Shown in pieces: positions 27,873 through 36,543 of a stretch of 64,000 nt of DNA. Source of the DNA: Cupriavidus sp. BIS7 (GTDB taxonomy: Bacteria > Pseudomonadota > Gammaproteobacteria > Burkholderiales > Burkholderiaceae); NCBI RefSeq assembly GCF_000292345.1, contig NZ_ALOU01000007.1, positions 1 through 64,000 on the forward strand, in the 5' to 3' direction. The first letter of the stretch is position 1; each line of letters begins with the position of its first letter. The translations under genes and the position numbers were made by a program. The notes below the pieces were generated by a model, which did no database searches, had not been told where the DNA came from, and saw only the letters and a list, made by a program, of their open reading frames with translations.

Positions 27873-28442
27873 TCAGATGTCGAGCTTGCTGATCTTCGTG
27901 CCCTCAAGGGAGAGATTGCCCATGAGGCCCGCGTTGGTCAGAACAAAGCCGATGATCGGCGCTTTTGCCGTGTTGGTATCCAGCTGGCCATTCGCGCCGA
28001 GGGTGGCAACGGCGATGGAGCCGTCCACACCGGCGGTCCAGCCCTTGCTTTGCTGGAAGTTCTTCAACGCGTCATCGGTCATGAACATCATGATCAGCGC
28101 CTTGGACTGCGCGCCAGCGATAAAGCCGAAGGAAGCCGTGGTCGTGCGGTAGTAGCCCACCGACGATCCGGCCGCACGCAATGCCCCCTCGCCATACTCG
28201 GCGCCAACGATAAATCCGGCCGCAAGGATCTTCGGGAAGACAAGGATGCCCTTGGCATCGCGCGACAGCGCCTGCGCCGAACTGGAGGTCGAATAGAGCT
28301 TGCTCAGCGTGCCATCCACGCCGGCATCGATCTCGCGTCGCTTGGCGGCCGGGTCCGACCCGGACCCACTATTTGTGGTGCAGGCGGCAATCGCCGGTAT
28401 CAGTGCGATCGAAGGCAGCTGAATGAACAGGCGTCGATTCAT
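27873..28442 (-). CDS. YSC84-domain (SYLF) lipoprotein
   Basis: A 189-residue lipoprotein: signal with the lipobox AIAAC (Cys21), then the YSC84 lipid-binding domain. Conserved pieces are SRDAKGILVFPKILAAGFIVG, the YYRTTTASFGFIAGAQSKAL segment and the ending NAGLMGNLSLEGTKISKLDI. YSC84-type proteins bind phosphoinositides in eukaryotes; in bacteria the role is unknown. It lies 12 bases before the kinase gene. A broken C-terminal fragment of the same family is at 57105-57191. Confidence 0.85.
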   Translation of the reverse strand: MNRRLFIQLPSIALIPAIAACTTNSGSGSDPAAKRREIDAGVDGTLSKLYSTSSSAQALSRDAKGILVFPKILAAGFIVGAEYGEGALRAAGSSVGYYRTTTASFGFIAGAQSKALIMMFMTDDALKNFQQSKGWTAGVDGSIAVATLGANGQLDTNTAKAPIIGFVLTNAGLMGNLSLEGTKISKLDI

Positions 28443-28493
28443 GGTGGTCTCCCAGTGGTGGAAAGCGGGCTCGTTTTTTGTTGAGCCAGTGGA

Positions 28494-28628
28494 TTAGCGA
28501 ACCTTCCCCCGCCCGGAAACACGGGCAAGAAGACGATTCTGAGTCGGGGTATGGCTATGGATATGGCGCGCCTTGATTGCCAGGGCGGCGAGAACAGACA
28601 GGACAGCAGGCAGGACTACGGATGACAT
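28494..28628 (-). CDS. Putative 44-residue membrane micropeptide
   Basis: A short frame starting at 28628 with a strong ribosome site (AGGAGG, 6 bases from ATG). It encodes SSVVLPAVLSVLAALAIKA, a probable membrane helix, then a His/Thr/Arg-rich hydrophilic tail ending RGKVR. It is upstream of the YSC84 gene on the same strand with a 51-base gap. No known family is recognised; the call rests on the ribosome site and the helix. Confidence 0.4.
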   Translation of the reverse strand: MSSVVLPAVLSVLAALAIKARHIHSHTPTQNRLLARVSGRGKVR

Positions 28629-28939
28629 GACACCCCTCCTGGTTGCTTGGGATGTCCCGGGACCGGAAGATCAATGCCGCGCCGCTCCATGACACGCGAA
28701 GTCTGCGCGAGCACAAGTCCTCGCGCGGCAATCCAGCTCGATGCGACGTCCCTGAACGCTTACCCCAACCGACTGCTAAAAATCGGACTCTCAATCGATA
28801 TCCAACCCGGCTCCAGCCGGTCTCGATCGCGCGGATGCTGTCCAGATGAGCACACTATTCCGCTTTCACTGGTTTCGACCCTTGTGTGGTATCAAGTTAG
28901 TCCGGGCCCTTGTGGAATGCAATCGTTACTTCGCAATTC
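28629..28939. other. Intergenic region upstream of the YSC84 transcript
   Basis: About 310 bp of non-coding sequence between the terminator of the DUF2950 gene and the micropeptide. No 18-bp palindrome is present here, unlike other genes of the island. Nothing else stands out. Confidence 0.4.
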
Positions 28940-28976
28940 AAAAAAAAATAAGCTCGCGGCATCACGAGCTTTTTAT
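28940..28976 (-). terminator. Rho-independent terminator, probably bidirectional
   Basis: Stem AGCTCG (28951-28956) with CGAGCT (28965-28970), A-run on the left and T-run on the right. On the minus strand it closes the DUF3300-DUF2950 transcript about 80 bases after the DUF2950 stop. Confidence 0.75.
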
Positions 28977-29056
28977 GACTAGTCAGATTTCTTGACGACA
29001 ACCAAAGCGCAGGTCACGGTACTTCCGGTGGGCCGGCTGGCCCACCTTCCATGAGC

Positions 29057-29980
29057 TTATGGCTCGGGCGTATCGGCGGAAACCTTGTTCCAGCCGGTCA
29101 CCGGATCGAATGACTGGATGGACTCGGCACGTGCGTTGGTGTCCTTGCCCAGGTCCCGTTCAAAGACCTGTCCCTGGTGATTGACGATAAAGCTTTTGAT
29201 TCCTGTTTCGCCGTACTTCACGGGCCACGCCAGCACGCCGAATCCGCCGAACAACTGCCCGTTGACCAGATAGGTGTACTTGCCGCCCGATGCCGCCGAA
29301 CCCTGGGATGTCAGCAACTTGTACCGATAGCCGTTGAACCCGTCAGTCTTGAGGTTTTTCCCGCCGACCGCGTCGATGAACCCCGGACCCAGCGGACTCT
29401 CGGGCTCGCCAGGCTTCGTCGGCCAGTACAGCCCGTCCTGCTTGCCCGGCGAGCTGATCAGATGCGAGGCATAGACCAGCATCCCGTTGCGGCCGTGATC
29501 TTCCAACACGTATTCGCGCTGTGCGTCATAGATGGCGAGCATGGACTGGATCGTCGACAGTTCGTTGCGGCCAATCCGGAGCAGGCGTATTTCCGCCAGC
29601 CCGGCCTGCGTGTCGAACTGCCAGCGGCCGTTGCGCTTGACCAGCGGGACCGGCAGCGTCCAGCCATCCTTGCCCACGGCGATGCGGGCCATGTTGTCGT
29701 TCTGGCCGACGATCGAATGTGACTTGCTCCAGGCGGACAGGAACTTGTAGCGGCTATCTGCGCCCAGAGGGGGCACCAGCCGTCGTGCCGATTGCCCGAG
29801 CATGGCGTCCACGGCGGCCTCGTTGCTGGTGGCCACCGCGTCGCCGAACGCGTTCATCGCGGCTTCGGGGGTGTCGAATGACTTCTGCGCATGCGCAGCC
29901 GACACCAGGCCGAGTGTCAGCATGAGTGGCACGACAGCGGCTGAGATGCTCATTCGCAAGATACGGGTCAAAACGCGCAT
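29057..29980 (-). CDS. DUF2950 family exported protein
   Basis: A 307-residue periplasmic protein with a signal peptide (about 1-31, ending AHA). Family-type segments are FDTPEAAMNAFGDAVATSNE near the start, LLRIGRNELSTIQSMLAIYD in the middle, and the C-terminal FGVLAWPVKYGETGIKSFIV. The function is not known. It is 33 bases downstream of the DUF3300 gene; the two families are often neighbours, and here they form one transcript. Confidence 0.85.
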   Translation of the reverse strand: MRVLTRILRMSISAAVVPLMLTLGLVSAAHAQKSFDTPEAAMNAFGDAVATSNEAAVDAMLGQSARRLVPPLGADSRYKFLSAWSKSHSIVGQNDNMARIAVGKDGWTLPVPLVKRNGRWQFDTQAGLAEIRLLRIGRNELSTIQSMLAIYDAQREYVLEDHGRNGMLVYASHLISSPGKQDGLYWPTKPGEPESPLGPGFIDAVGGKNLKTDGFNGYRYKLLTSQGSAASGGKYTYLVNGQLFGGFGVLAWPVKYGETGIKSFIVNHQGQVFERDLGKDTNARAESIQSFDPVTGWNKVSADTPEP

Positions 29981-30013
29981 GAATGTCCCCTTCTGGATAC
30001 GTTGAAGTCGCGC

Positions 30014-31504
30014 TCAACGCCTTCCGCCGCCACCACCACGGCCGCCGCCACCACCTCCGCGTCCGCCGCCGCCGCCACCGCTGAAGCCTCCGCCACCCCC
30101 GCCGCGTCCTCCCCCTCCACTGAATCCACCGCCACCGCCACCGCCACGCTGGCCACCGCCGCTGAACCCGGCCTGGCTGGAGCTGGCACGGCCACGGTCA
30201 AGATCGCGCTGTGCATTATTACCGCTGCCCACGCCCTGGAACGCGTTGTCACGCCCGCCACCGCCGTAGCTGCCGCCGCGATTGCTGGCGCCGGCGCTGC
30301 GATCCGCCACGCTTGCGCCGCCGCGATCTGCCGCGCCGCCACGGTTGGCGCCAGCGGCGCCACCGCGGTCACTTGTGCTGGCGCGATTGGCGCCGCCCCG
30401 GTCGGCACCGGCACCACCCCGGTCACCCGCGGCGCCGCCCCGGTCTCCCGCACGATCACCGGCGCGGTCGCCTCCCCTGTCTGCCACGCGATCACCCTGG
30501 CGATTGCCTGCACGGTCGCCGGCGCGATCGCCCGCCCCCTCGCGGCCACGGAAATCATTGCGGCGATCGGCGCCACCCACGTTGTTGCCATACTTCTGGC
30601 GCGACGCGTTGTCGCGGTATGCAACGCCCTTGCGGTGGCTGGAGTCATGCTGCCATTTGTTGCCGCCCTGAACCTTGGTCCGGTCGAAGTTGCGGTCGAT
30701 GTTCGCCGCCTTGTTGACGTTGATATTGACGTCCCCGCCGCCCCAGTTGCAGCCCGAGAAGATCGCGCCGGCGGCGGCCAGGCCAACGCCCCATGCAAAG
30801 CCGGTCATCAGCGCACCGCCGGGGTAGTAGGCCGGAGACGGCGGCCAGTAGTACGGCGGATAGGACGGGTAGCCCCACGCGCCGTAGACGGTCGTCGGGT
30901 TGTACGCCGGTACGTAAATCACCTGGGGATTGGCCGGTTCGATCCGCACAATGGTCTGGGACGCGCCGCCCGCCGGTGCGGGGACGCCCTGCTCCGGCGG
31001 CGGGGCCTGCTCGACGATCACCTGCTGCTGTTCATTCGATTTCAGGTTGCCGTTCTGCTGGGCTTTCGCACGCAGCCGCTGCACGGCCGCCAGGACGTCC
31101 TTTTCCTGTGCCAGGAAAGCGTCGCCGAGCTTCTGGGTCCAGTCGAGCTTGTCGCTCATCGGCTCCAGCACCTGTGGAAACGCCACCAGCGACTTCACGC
31201 TGACGTCCCACGGCTGGCTCTCGACGGCCTTGATCGCGTCATCCCCCTTGACATTGGGGTTGGCCTTGACCCATCGCGCGGCCTGCACGACTTCCAGCGG
31301 ATAGGTCGAAGCCATCAGCGCCTGGGCAAGCACGGAATCCGGATAGAGCGCGATCGGTGCTACCAGCGCCTCTATCTCCTCCGGCTTGAAGGTCGGCGCC
31401 TGGCTGGCAGTATCCTGCGCCCATGCGCTGCCGAAGCTTGCTAGGAAGCAAGCAATGATCCATGCTCCGATCCAACGGAGTCGTCGAGCGCTGCAAAGCG
31501 TCAT
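30014..31504 (-). CDS. DUF3300 family exported protein with RGG/GDRAGDR-rich tail
   Basis: A 496-residue protein. A signal peptide (1-29) precedes the DUF3300 domain (about 35-240; APIALYPDSVLAQALMASTY and PANPQVIYVPAYNPTTVYG), then a helical hydrophobic segment with GFAWGVGLAAAGAIF. The C-terminal 200 residues are low-complexity: repeats of DRAGDR/DRGG followed by long Gly/Arg stretches ending GGGGRR. The tail looks like a nucleic-acid or cell-surface adhesive region, but no function is known. The ATG at 31504 has GGAGGG. An 18-bp palindrome lies 84 bp upstream. Confidence 0.88.
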   Translation of the reverse strand: MTLCSARRLRWIGAWIIACFLASFGSAWAQDTASQAPTFKPEEIEALVAPIALYPDSVLAQALMASTYPLEVVQAARWVKANPNVKGDDAIKAVESQPWDVSVKSLVAFPQVLEPMSDKLDWTQKLGDAFLAQEKDVLAAVQRLRAKAQQNGNLKSNEQQQVIVEQAPPPEQGVPAPAGGASQTIVRIEPANPQVIYVPAYNPTTVYGAWGYPSYPPYYWPPSPAYYPGGALMTGFAWGVGLAAAGAIFSGCNWGGGDVNINVNKAANIDRNFDRTKVQGGNKWQHDSSHRKGVAYRDNASRQKYGNNVGGADRRNDFRGREGAGDRAGDRAGNRQGDRVADRGGDRAGDRAGDRGGAAGDRGGAGADRGGANRASTSDRGGAAGANRGGAADRGGASVADRSAGASNRGGSYGGGGRDNAFQGVGSGNNAQRDLDRGRASSSQAGFSGGGQRGGGGGGGFSGGGGRGGGGGGFSGGGGGGRGGGGGGRGGGGGRR

Positions 31505-31587
31505 GGCCCCCTCCTAACGCGGCGTCGGCGTTGTGCCGCACCGATGCCATCATGGTGATCTTATAGATGCCGCTTGCGCTACCCGCA

Positions 31588-31605
31588 ATGGAACCTTGGT
31601 CCAAT
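31588..31605. promoter_or_regulatory. 18-bp palindrome, copy 5 of 5 (ATGGAACC-TT-GGTCCAAT)
   Basis: Lies in the divergent region between the DUF3300 gene (84 bp to its start) and the outer membrane protein gene (70 bp to its start), so it could control both. Confidence 0.6.
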
Positions 31606-31674
31606 ACGCGTCACAACGCAGGAGAGGTACGCTTTGGAAACCGACATTGGCCGCCGGAAATCCTGGCCGAGCGC

Positions 31675-32664
31675 ATGGACTGCGTCACGACGCCGAAACT
31701 TCGCCTCCCGTCATTTCTATGGCGCCTGACTCTGCTTTGTCTTGCAGGGGGGGCGCTGCCAGCGGCGCACGCCCAGACCCCGCCGAACTTCCAGATCTTC
31801 GGCCCCAGCGTGCAGCGGCAGGCCAACGCTGTCCTGGCCCTGATGAGCTATTCGGTGGTGCCCGATCTTGCATCGAGTTCGCTGTCGATCAAGAACGCCC
31901 AGACCGAAAATCCTGGCCTCGTCATGTCCCAGCTCGGCGGCGGCTTCACGATGAGCAAGACATTCCCGCTGTACATGGAAGGCTCGATTGCCTATAGCCG
32001 CTATGACCCGACCTTCGTGGAGTCGAGCGGCACCGAATCGCGCGTCCTGCCTACGCGCTGGAATACCTTCGCGGGAACGGTCGGCATCGGCTGGGACTTC
32101 CCGCTGACCAGTGACAAGGAACTGGTGATCCGGCCGATCCTCAATGGCTCGCTGGGCAATGTATCTAGCGATCTCAGGCTTGCGCAGGGCTTCGTGGCGC
32201 GGAAGACAGACCGGGACACGAATTTTCTCGATGGCGGCTCGCTGAATGCCTACGGGCTGGGCGGCGCGCTGATGCTCGACTGGGAGCACTACCGCCCCGA
32301 GCATGACATCGACCTGGAACTGCGCTACACGGCCATCCATCTGGAGAGCTTTGGCGGCTCGTCGCCGGCCGTCCAGGGATCTGTGACATCACAGACGGCG
32401 AACCTGTATGCGCGCTGGCGTGCGCCCACGGGCTATATCGCGATGGATCGGCCGCTACGCTACGTGCTGGAACTGTCGCATTCTCACTACTTCGGCGCCC
32501 AGGCCGGCGTACTTGGCTTCAACTACCTGACAACACTCGGGTTGGGCCTGGAACTCGACACCAGTGCACATGAGATTTTTGTGACACGTGTGCGGACCGT
32601 GGTGCGCTATGTCTTTGGCAACAATGTCTCAGGGGTCTCGCTGGGCATAGCGGCAAGCTTCTAG
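31675..32664 (+). CDS. Outer membrane beta-barrel protein, autotransporter-barrel-like
   Basis: A 329-residue protein with a signal peptide (LPSFLWRLTLLCLAGGALPA, cleaved after AHA). The rest alternates strand-like segments with Gly/Asn turns (for example FPLYMEGSIAYSRYDP, WNTFAGTVGIGWDFPL and YVLELSHSHYFGAQAG) and ends with SGVSLGIAASF, with the terminal Phe of BAM substrates. Size fits a 12-strand barrel; function unknown. The start at 31675 is the most reasonable, as earlier codons would leave the signal peptide internal, but its ribosome site is weak. It is divergent from the DUF3300 gene. Confidence 0.75.
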   Translation: MDCVTTPKLRLPSFLWRLTLLCLAGGALPAAHAQTPPNFQIFGPSVQRQANAVLALMSYSVVPDLASSSLSIKNAQTENPGLVMSQLGGGFTMSKTFPLYMEGSIAYSRYDPTFVESSGTESRVLPTRWNTFAGTVGIGWDFPLTSDKELVIRPILNGSLGNVSSDLRLAQGFVARKTDRDTNFLDGGSLNAYGLGGALMLDWEHYRPEHDIDLELRYTAIHLESFGGSSPAVQGSVTSQTANLYARWRAPTGYIAMDRPLRYVLELSHSHYFGAQAGVLGFNYLTTLGLGLELDTSAHEIFVTRVRTVVRYVFGNNVSGVSLGIAASF

Positions 32665-33066
32665 CCGAAGGCGCCTTCCCTGCCATGGGTTGCGCCACAG
32701 CCATCTCCATCGATGCGGAGAGGTCGCATGGCGCGAAATGTCAAAACATTGGCCGTTCATGCAAAGTCGCGGAATGGGCGGACACCTATGCTGGTGGCAA
32801 CAAGATCAATTCGCCCAACCGTGAACGTCCCCGAACGCCCCTGAACGCCCCCAACGCCCCCGTCAGAACTCTCGTCCGCCAATTCCCAGGCAGCTTGCAG
32901 CACGTTCCGTGCGCAGCAGCCGGATCGCACCGATCCGGCCCCGGGTCAGCGCAAGCGTCAGCAATCCCAGCGAAATCTGCGCTCTGTTCCGACAACGCGA
33001 CCTCGGCGTAAGGGCCTCGGCTGGACCGGCGGCTCGAACCATTTTCATTATCACCAAGGAGACACC
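32665..33066. other. Intergenic region before phaJ
   Basis: About 400 bp without a gene. Around 32820-32866 there is a short imperfect tandem repeat of GAACGCCCC-like units. The phaJ ribosome site (AAGGAGA) is at its right end. Confidence 0.4.
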
Positions 33067-33507
33067 GTGAACCCATTGAATGGCTATGACTATGAAGACT
33101 TGCAGCTCGGCATGAGCGAAAGCTTCGTCAAGACAATCACTGAAACCGACATCGAGCTGTTTGCCACCGCATCCGGTGACAACAACGCCGTTCATCTCGA
33201 TGAGGAGTTTGCGAAGACGACGCCATTTGGCGGGCGCGTGGCCCACGGCATGCTGACCGCCAGCGTCATCTCGGCCGCGATTGCCAGCCGCCTGCCCGGC
33301 CCGGGCTCGATCTACCTGGGCCAGAACCTGCGCTTCAAGGCGCCGGTAAGGCCTGGTGAAACGGTGCAGGTCACCGTCACGGTCACGGATCTCCACCCGG
33401 AGAAGCAGCGTGTGGCACTGAGCACGGTCTGTACGGTCCAGGACAGGGTCGTCATTGAAGGTGATGCGTTGATCCTGCCGACGTCGGCAAAACGGCGCAA
33501 GCAATAA
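33067..33507 (+). CDS. phaJ: (R)-specific enoyl-CoA hydratase, MaoC family
   Basis: A 146-residue single hot-dog domain. The hydratase-2 active site is clear: Asp38 and His43 in SGDNNAVHLD, followed by AHGMLTASVISA. It converts trans-2-enoyl-CoA from beta-oxidation to (R)-3-hydroxyacyl-CoA, which is the substrate of PHA synthase. The ATG at 33067 follows AAGGAGACACC. The PHA synthase gene begins 59 bases downstream, so the pair links fatty acid oxidation to polyester storage. Confidence 0.88.
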   Translation: MNPLNGYDYEDLQLGMSESFVKTITETDIELFATASGDNNAVHLDEEFAKTTPFGGRVAHGMLTASVISAAIASRLPGPGSIYLGQNLRFKAPVRPGETVQVTVTVTDLHPEKQRVALSTVCTVQDRVVIEGDALILPTSAKRRKQ

Positions 33508-33566
33508 CAACCAATAACGACCAATAACACGCCTCATTCGCTACGAAGACCGCTACGAAGATCACC

Positions 33567-35231
33567 ATGCCTGTGCTGACACCGATGTCCAATCCTTTAC
33601 TCAACGGCTTTACCCCTTCGCTGACAACGCTCGCCGAGCTGCTCACGACCCCTCGATACCTGCCCCATGGTATCGACGTGCCGCGCATGATGCAGTCCAG
33701 CTTCCGCCATCTGGAAGGTCAAATGGCCATGCTGGCGGCGATGTTTGGCCAGCCTGAGGCCGAAACCCGGCGCGATCGACGGTTCGCAGTCAAGGACTGG
33801 GATGAAAACCCGTGGTACCGGCTGCTCAAGCAAAGCTATCTGCTCAATGCGCGGACCCTTTCCGAGCTGGCTGAATCGATTCACCTGCCTGACGACGACA
33901 AGAACAAGCTGGAATTCTTCCTGAGCCAGTTTGTCGATGCCCTGAGCCCTTCCAACTTCCTGGCAACGAATCCGGAAGCGCTCCGCCTGGCTGTGGAAAC
34001 CAAAGGCGAAAGCCTGTTGAGTGGCTTCTCGAACTATGTCGAGGACGTACGGCAGCGCCGTATTGCCATCACCGATGAGTCGGCGTTCGAGGTGGGCCGC
34101 GACGTTGCCACGTCCGAAGGCGCCGTGGTCTTCGAATCCGAGGTGATGCAGCTGATCCAGTACAAGCCGTTGACGGCCAAGGTCATGTCGCGCCCGCTGC
34201 TGATCGTGCCGCCCTGCATCAACAAGTTCTATATCCTCGATCTCCAGCCGGACAACTCGTTTGTGCGCTTTGCCTGCGAGCAGGGCTATACCGTGTTCGT
34301 CACGTCGTGGCGCAATCCGCAGGAGGACATGCGCAATACCACCTGGGACGATTACGTCGAGGGTGTGCTCGATGGCATTGAGGTCAGCCGCGCCATTAGC
34401 GGCGCCAGCCAGGTCAATGCGCTGGGCTGGTGTGTCGGCGGCACGCTGCTGACCTCGGCGATGGCCGTGCTGCAGGCACGCGGTGAAGACACGGTGGCCA
34501 GCATGACGCTGCTGACGACCATGCTCGACTTCACCGACCCGGGCGACCTTGGGCACCTCCTCGATGAAGCAACCGTGATGGCGCGCGAACAGACCATCGG
34601 CAACGGCGGCATCTACCCAGGCAAGGAACTGGCCTTCGTCTTCCAGACGCTGCGACCCAACGACCTGATCTGGCCGTACGTGGTCTCCAACTACCTGAAG
34701 GGCAAAGCGCCCGCGGCATTCGACTTGCTCTACTGGAATGCCGACGCCACCAACCTGCCCGGCCCCATGTATACGTGGTATCTGCGCAATATGTACCTGG
34801 AGAACAGGTTGTGCAAAGGCGAGCTGTCCATGTGCGGGCAGTCCATCGATCTCGGTGAGATCAAGGTGCCAAGCTACATCCTGGCGACGAAGGAAGACCA
34901 TATCGTCCCCTGGCAGTCGGCCTACCGGAGCACGCAGCTGCTAGGCGGCGAGAGTGAGTTCGTGCTGGGCGAGAGTGGCCACATCGCCGGCGTCATCAAC
35001 CCGGCTTCGAAGCAGAAGCGCGGCTACTGGAGCGCCGGGGCACAGGGTGACCAAGCCGAGGATTGGCTGACTTCCGCGCAGTCCACGCCTGGAAGCTGGT
35101 GGACGCATTGGAGCGCCTGGCTCAAGCAGCACGGCGGCAAGCAGAAAGCGGCCCCGGCCAAGCTCGGCAACAGCAAGTTCCAGCCGATCGAAGCTGCACC
35201 GGGCCGTTACGTGAAGGTCAGGGTCGAGTAA
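33567..35231 (+). CDS. phaC: Class I poly(3-hydroxyalkanoate) synthase
   Basis: A 554-residue polymerase that joins (R)-3-hydroxyacyl-CoA units into storage polyester on granules. The lipase-box-like GWCVGG holds the catalytic Cys289; Asp444 (KEDHIVPW) and His472 (SGHIAGVINP) complete the triad. The length and N-terminal domain fit class I, and the sequence looks like the second synthase (phaC2 type) of Cupriavidus rather than the phaCAB copy, since no phaA or phaB follows. An internal ATG at 33585 is an alternative start; neither has a strong ribosome site. Confidence 0.93.
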   Translation: MPVLTPMSNPLLNGFTPSLTTLAELLTTPRYLPHGIDVPRMMQSSFRHLEGQMAMLAAMFGQPEAETRRDRRFAVKDWDENPWYRLLKQSYLLNARTLSELAESIHLPDDDKNKLEFFLSQFVDALSPSNFLATNPEALRLAVETKGESLLSGFSNYVEDVRQRRIAITDESAFEVGRDVATSEGAVVFESEVMQLIQYKPLTAKVMSRPLLIVPPCINKFYILDLQPDNSFVRFACEQGYTVFVTSWRNPQEDMRNTTWDDYVEGVLDGIEVSRAISGASQVNALGWCVGGTLLTSAMAVLQARGEDTVASMTLLTTMLDFTDPGDLGHLLDEATVMAREQTIGNGGIYPGKELAFVFQTLRPNDLIWPYVVSNYLKGKAPAAFDLLYWNADATNLPGPMYTWYLRNMYLENRLCKGELSMCGQSIDLGEIKVPSYILATKEDHIVPWQSAYRSTQLLGGESEFVLGESGHIAGVINPASKQKRGYWSAGAQGDQAEDWLTSAQSTPGSWWTHWSAWLKQHGGKQKAAPAKLGNSKFQPIEAAPGRYVKVRVE

Positions 35232-35351
35232 GCAGATGTGGGGACGTTAGGAGGACGACGGGCCGCCATCGTCCCCGCTGCGGGAGCCGTGGCGGCGCGA
35301 TTTTCCGTCAACAAGTACGGTCATCGCGTTGCCACGCTCCGTCCCGATTAT

Positions 35352-36347
35352 TTATTCCGAATCGCACCGAACCACGACGGTGCCCAGCTTGGTCCCTGCC
35401 TCCACAGCCAGGTGAGCCTTCGCCGTGTCTCTCAAGTCGAACACGCTGTCGACCGCGTGAATGGCATCCGGCACATCGCGCATCCAGCGCGACAATCCTT
35501 CCTGAGCTACCCGCCGCACTTCGTAGGACAGCCCCGGCAAAAATAGTCCCTGCATGCCGAGGTTCTTGCGAATCAGCGTGACCAGGGGAAGCTCCATCGC
35601 GAGGCTGGCGCCAACGGCATACGTGACCCACAGCGCGTTATCGGCCACCACCTGCAGGCAAAGCTTTTGATTGTCGGCCGCGTTCACATCGACAATGTGA
35701 TCGACGCCTCGTCCCTGGGTGGCATCGAGAATCTGCTGCGCGGCATCCGGTTTGGTGTAGTCGATCACGGTATCGGCGCCGCCGGCCGCGGCATGGGCTG
35801 CCTTGACGCTGGAACTGGTCGTCGCAATGACGTTCGCGCCACCCCACTTGGCAAGCTGCACGGCATAGTGCCCCACGGCCCCCGCACCGCCGGTAACGAG
35901 GATGTTCTTGCCTTTGATGGACCCGCGCTGAAACAGGCCCGTGTAGGCGGTCATCGCGGGAATGCCCAGGCATGCGCCCTGTGCGAAGTCGACATGCTCC
36001 GGCAACGGCGATGTCAGTTCCTGGGGCAGGCAGATGTATTCCGCCGCAGTGCCAAACGCGCGCCCGCGCTGCCCGAAATGCAGCCAGATGCGCGAACCGA
36101 GCAACTGGCGGTCGACACCTTCGCCAACCTTATCGATCACACCTGCGCCGTCGCTATTCGGGATAATGCGCGGAAACTCCATCCCACCGTGCATGCGTCC
36201 CGCCCGCCGGTTTGCATCGGCAGGATTGACCCCCGACGCATGCAGCCGCACGCGTACCTCGCCGGGCGCTGGCTCGGGAGTGGGCAATTCGCCACACTCC
36301 AGAACTTCCTCCGCCCGCCCCTGCTTCTCATACCAGACCGCCTTCAT
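35352..36347 (-). CDS. NADPH:quinone reductase / zinc-type alcohol dehydrogenase-like protein
   Basis: A 331-residue medium-chain reductase. The GroES-like N-terminus has VRLHASGVNPADANRRAGRMHG, and the nucleotide-binding site is GGAGAVGHYAVQLAKWGGA at about 152-170. Catalytic zinc ligands of true alcohol dehydrogenases are not evident, so a quinone reductase or enone reductase is likely. It is convergent with phaC and separated by 196 bp from the downstream end of the third AraC gene, so it seems monocistronic. Confidence 0.85.
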   Translation of the reverse strand: MKAVWYEKQGRAEEVLECGELPTPEPAPGEVRVRLHASGVNPADANRRAGRMHGGMEFPRIIPNSDGAGVIDKVGEGVDRQLLGSRIWLHFGQRGRAFGTAAEYICLPQELTSPLPEHVDFAQGACLGIPAMTAYTGLFQRGSIKGKNILVTGGAGAVGHYAVQLAKWGGANVIATTSSSVKAAHAAAGGADTVIDYTKPDAAQQILDATQGRGVDHIVDVNAADNQKLCLQVVADNALWVTYAVGASLAMELPLVTLIRKNLGMQGLFLPGLSYEVRRVAQEGLSRWMRDVPDAIHAVDSVFDLRDTAKAHLAVEAGTKLGTVVVRCDSE

Positions 36348-36543
36348 GTTGCCCTTGTCCCCATTGCCACCATTGCGTATTCGGGGCCGCCATCAGCGCC
36401 GATTTCACATCGGAAGTATCTGCCGGCCGCCACTTTCACGCTTACGTGGGCAAGACTTTGGCTTACCAATCTGCGACATGCGGTATGCATAAAATCACAT
36501 TCATCGCGACAAGACTTCGATCAACGGTCTATCGCAAGGAGCA

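Noticed and set aside
30002-31444. 480-residue Ala/Thr-rich plus-strand frame opposite DUF3300
   Set aside because: Arises from the repeat tail read backwards; the minus-strand gene has a signal peptide, domain and ribosome site.
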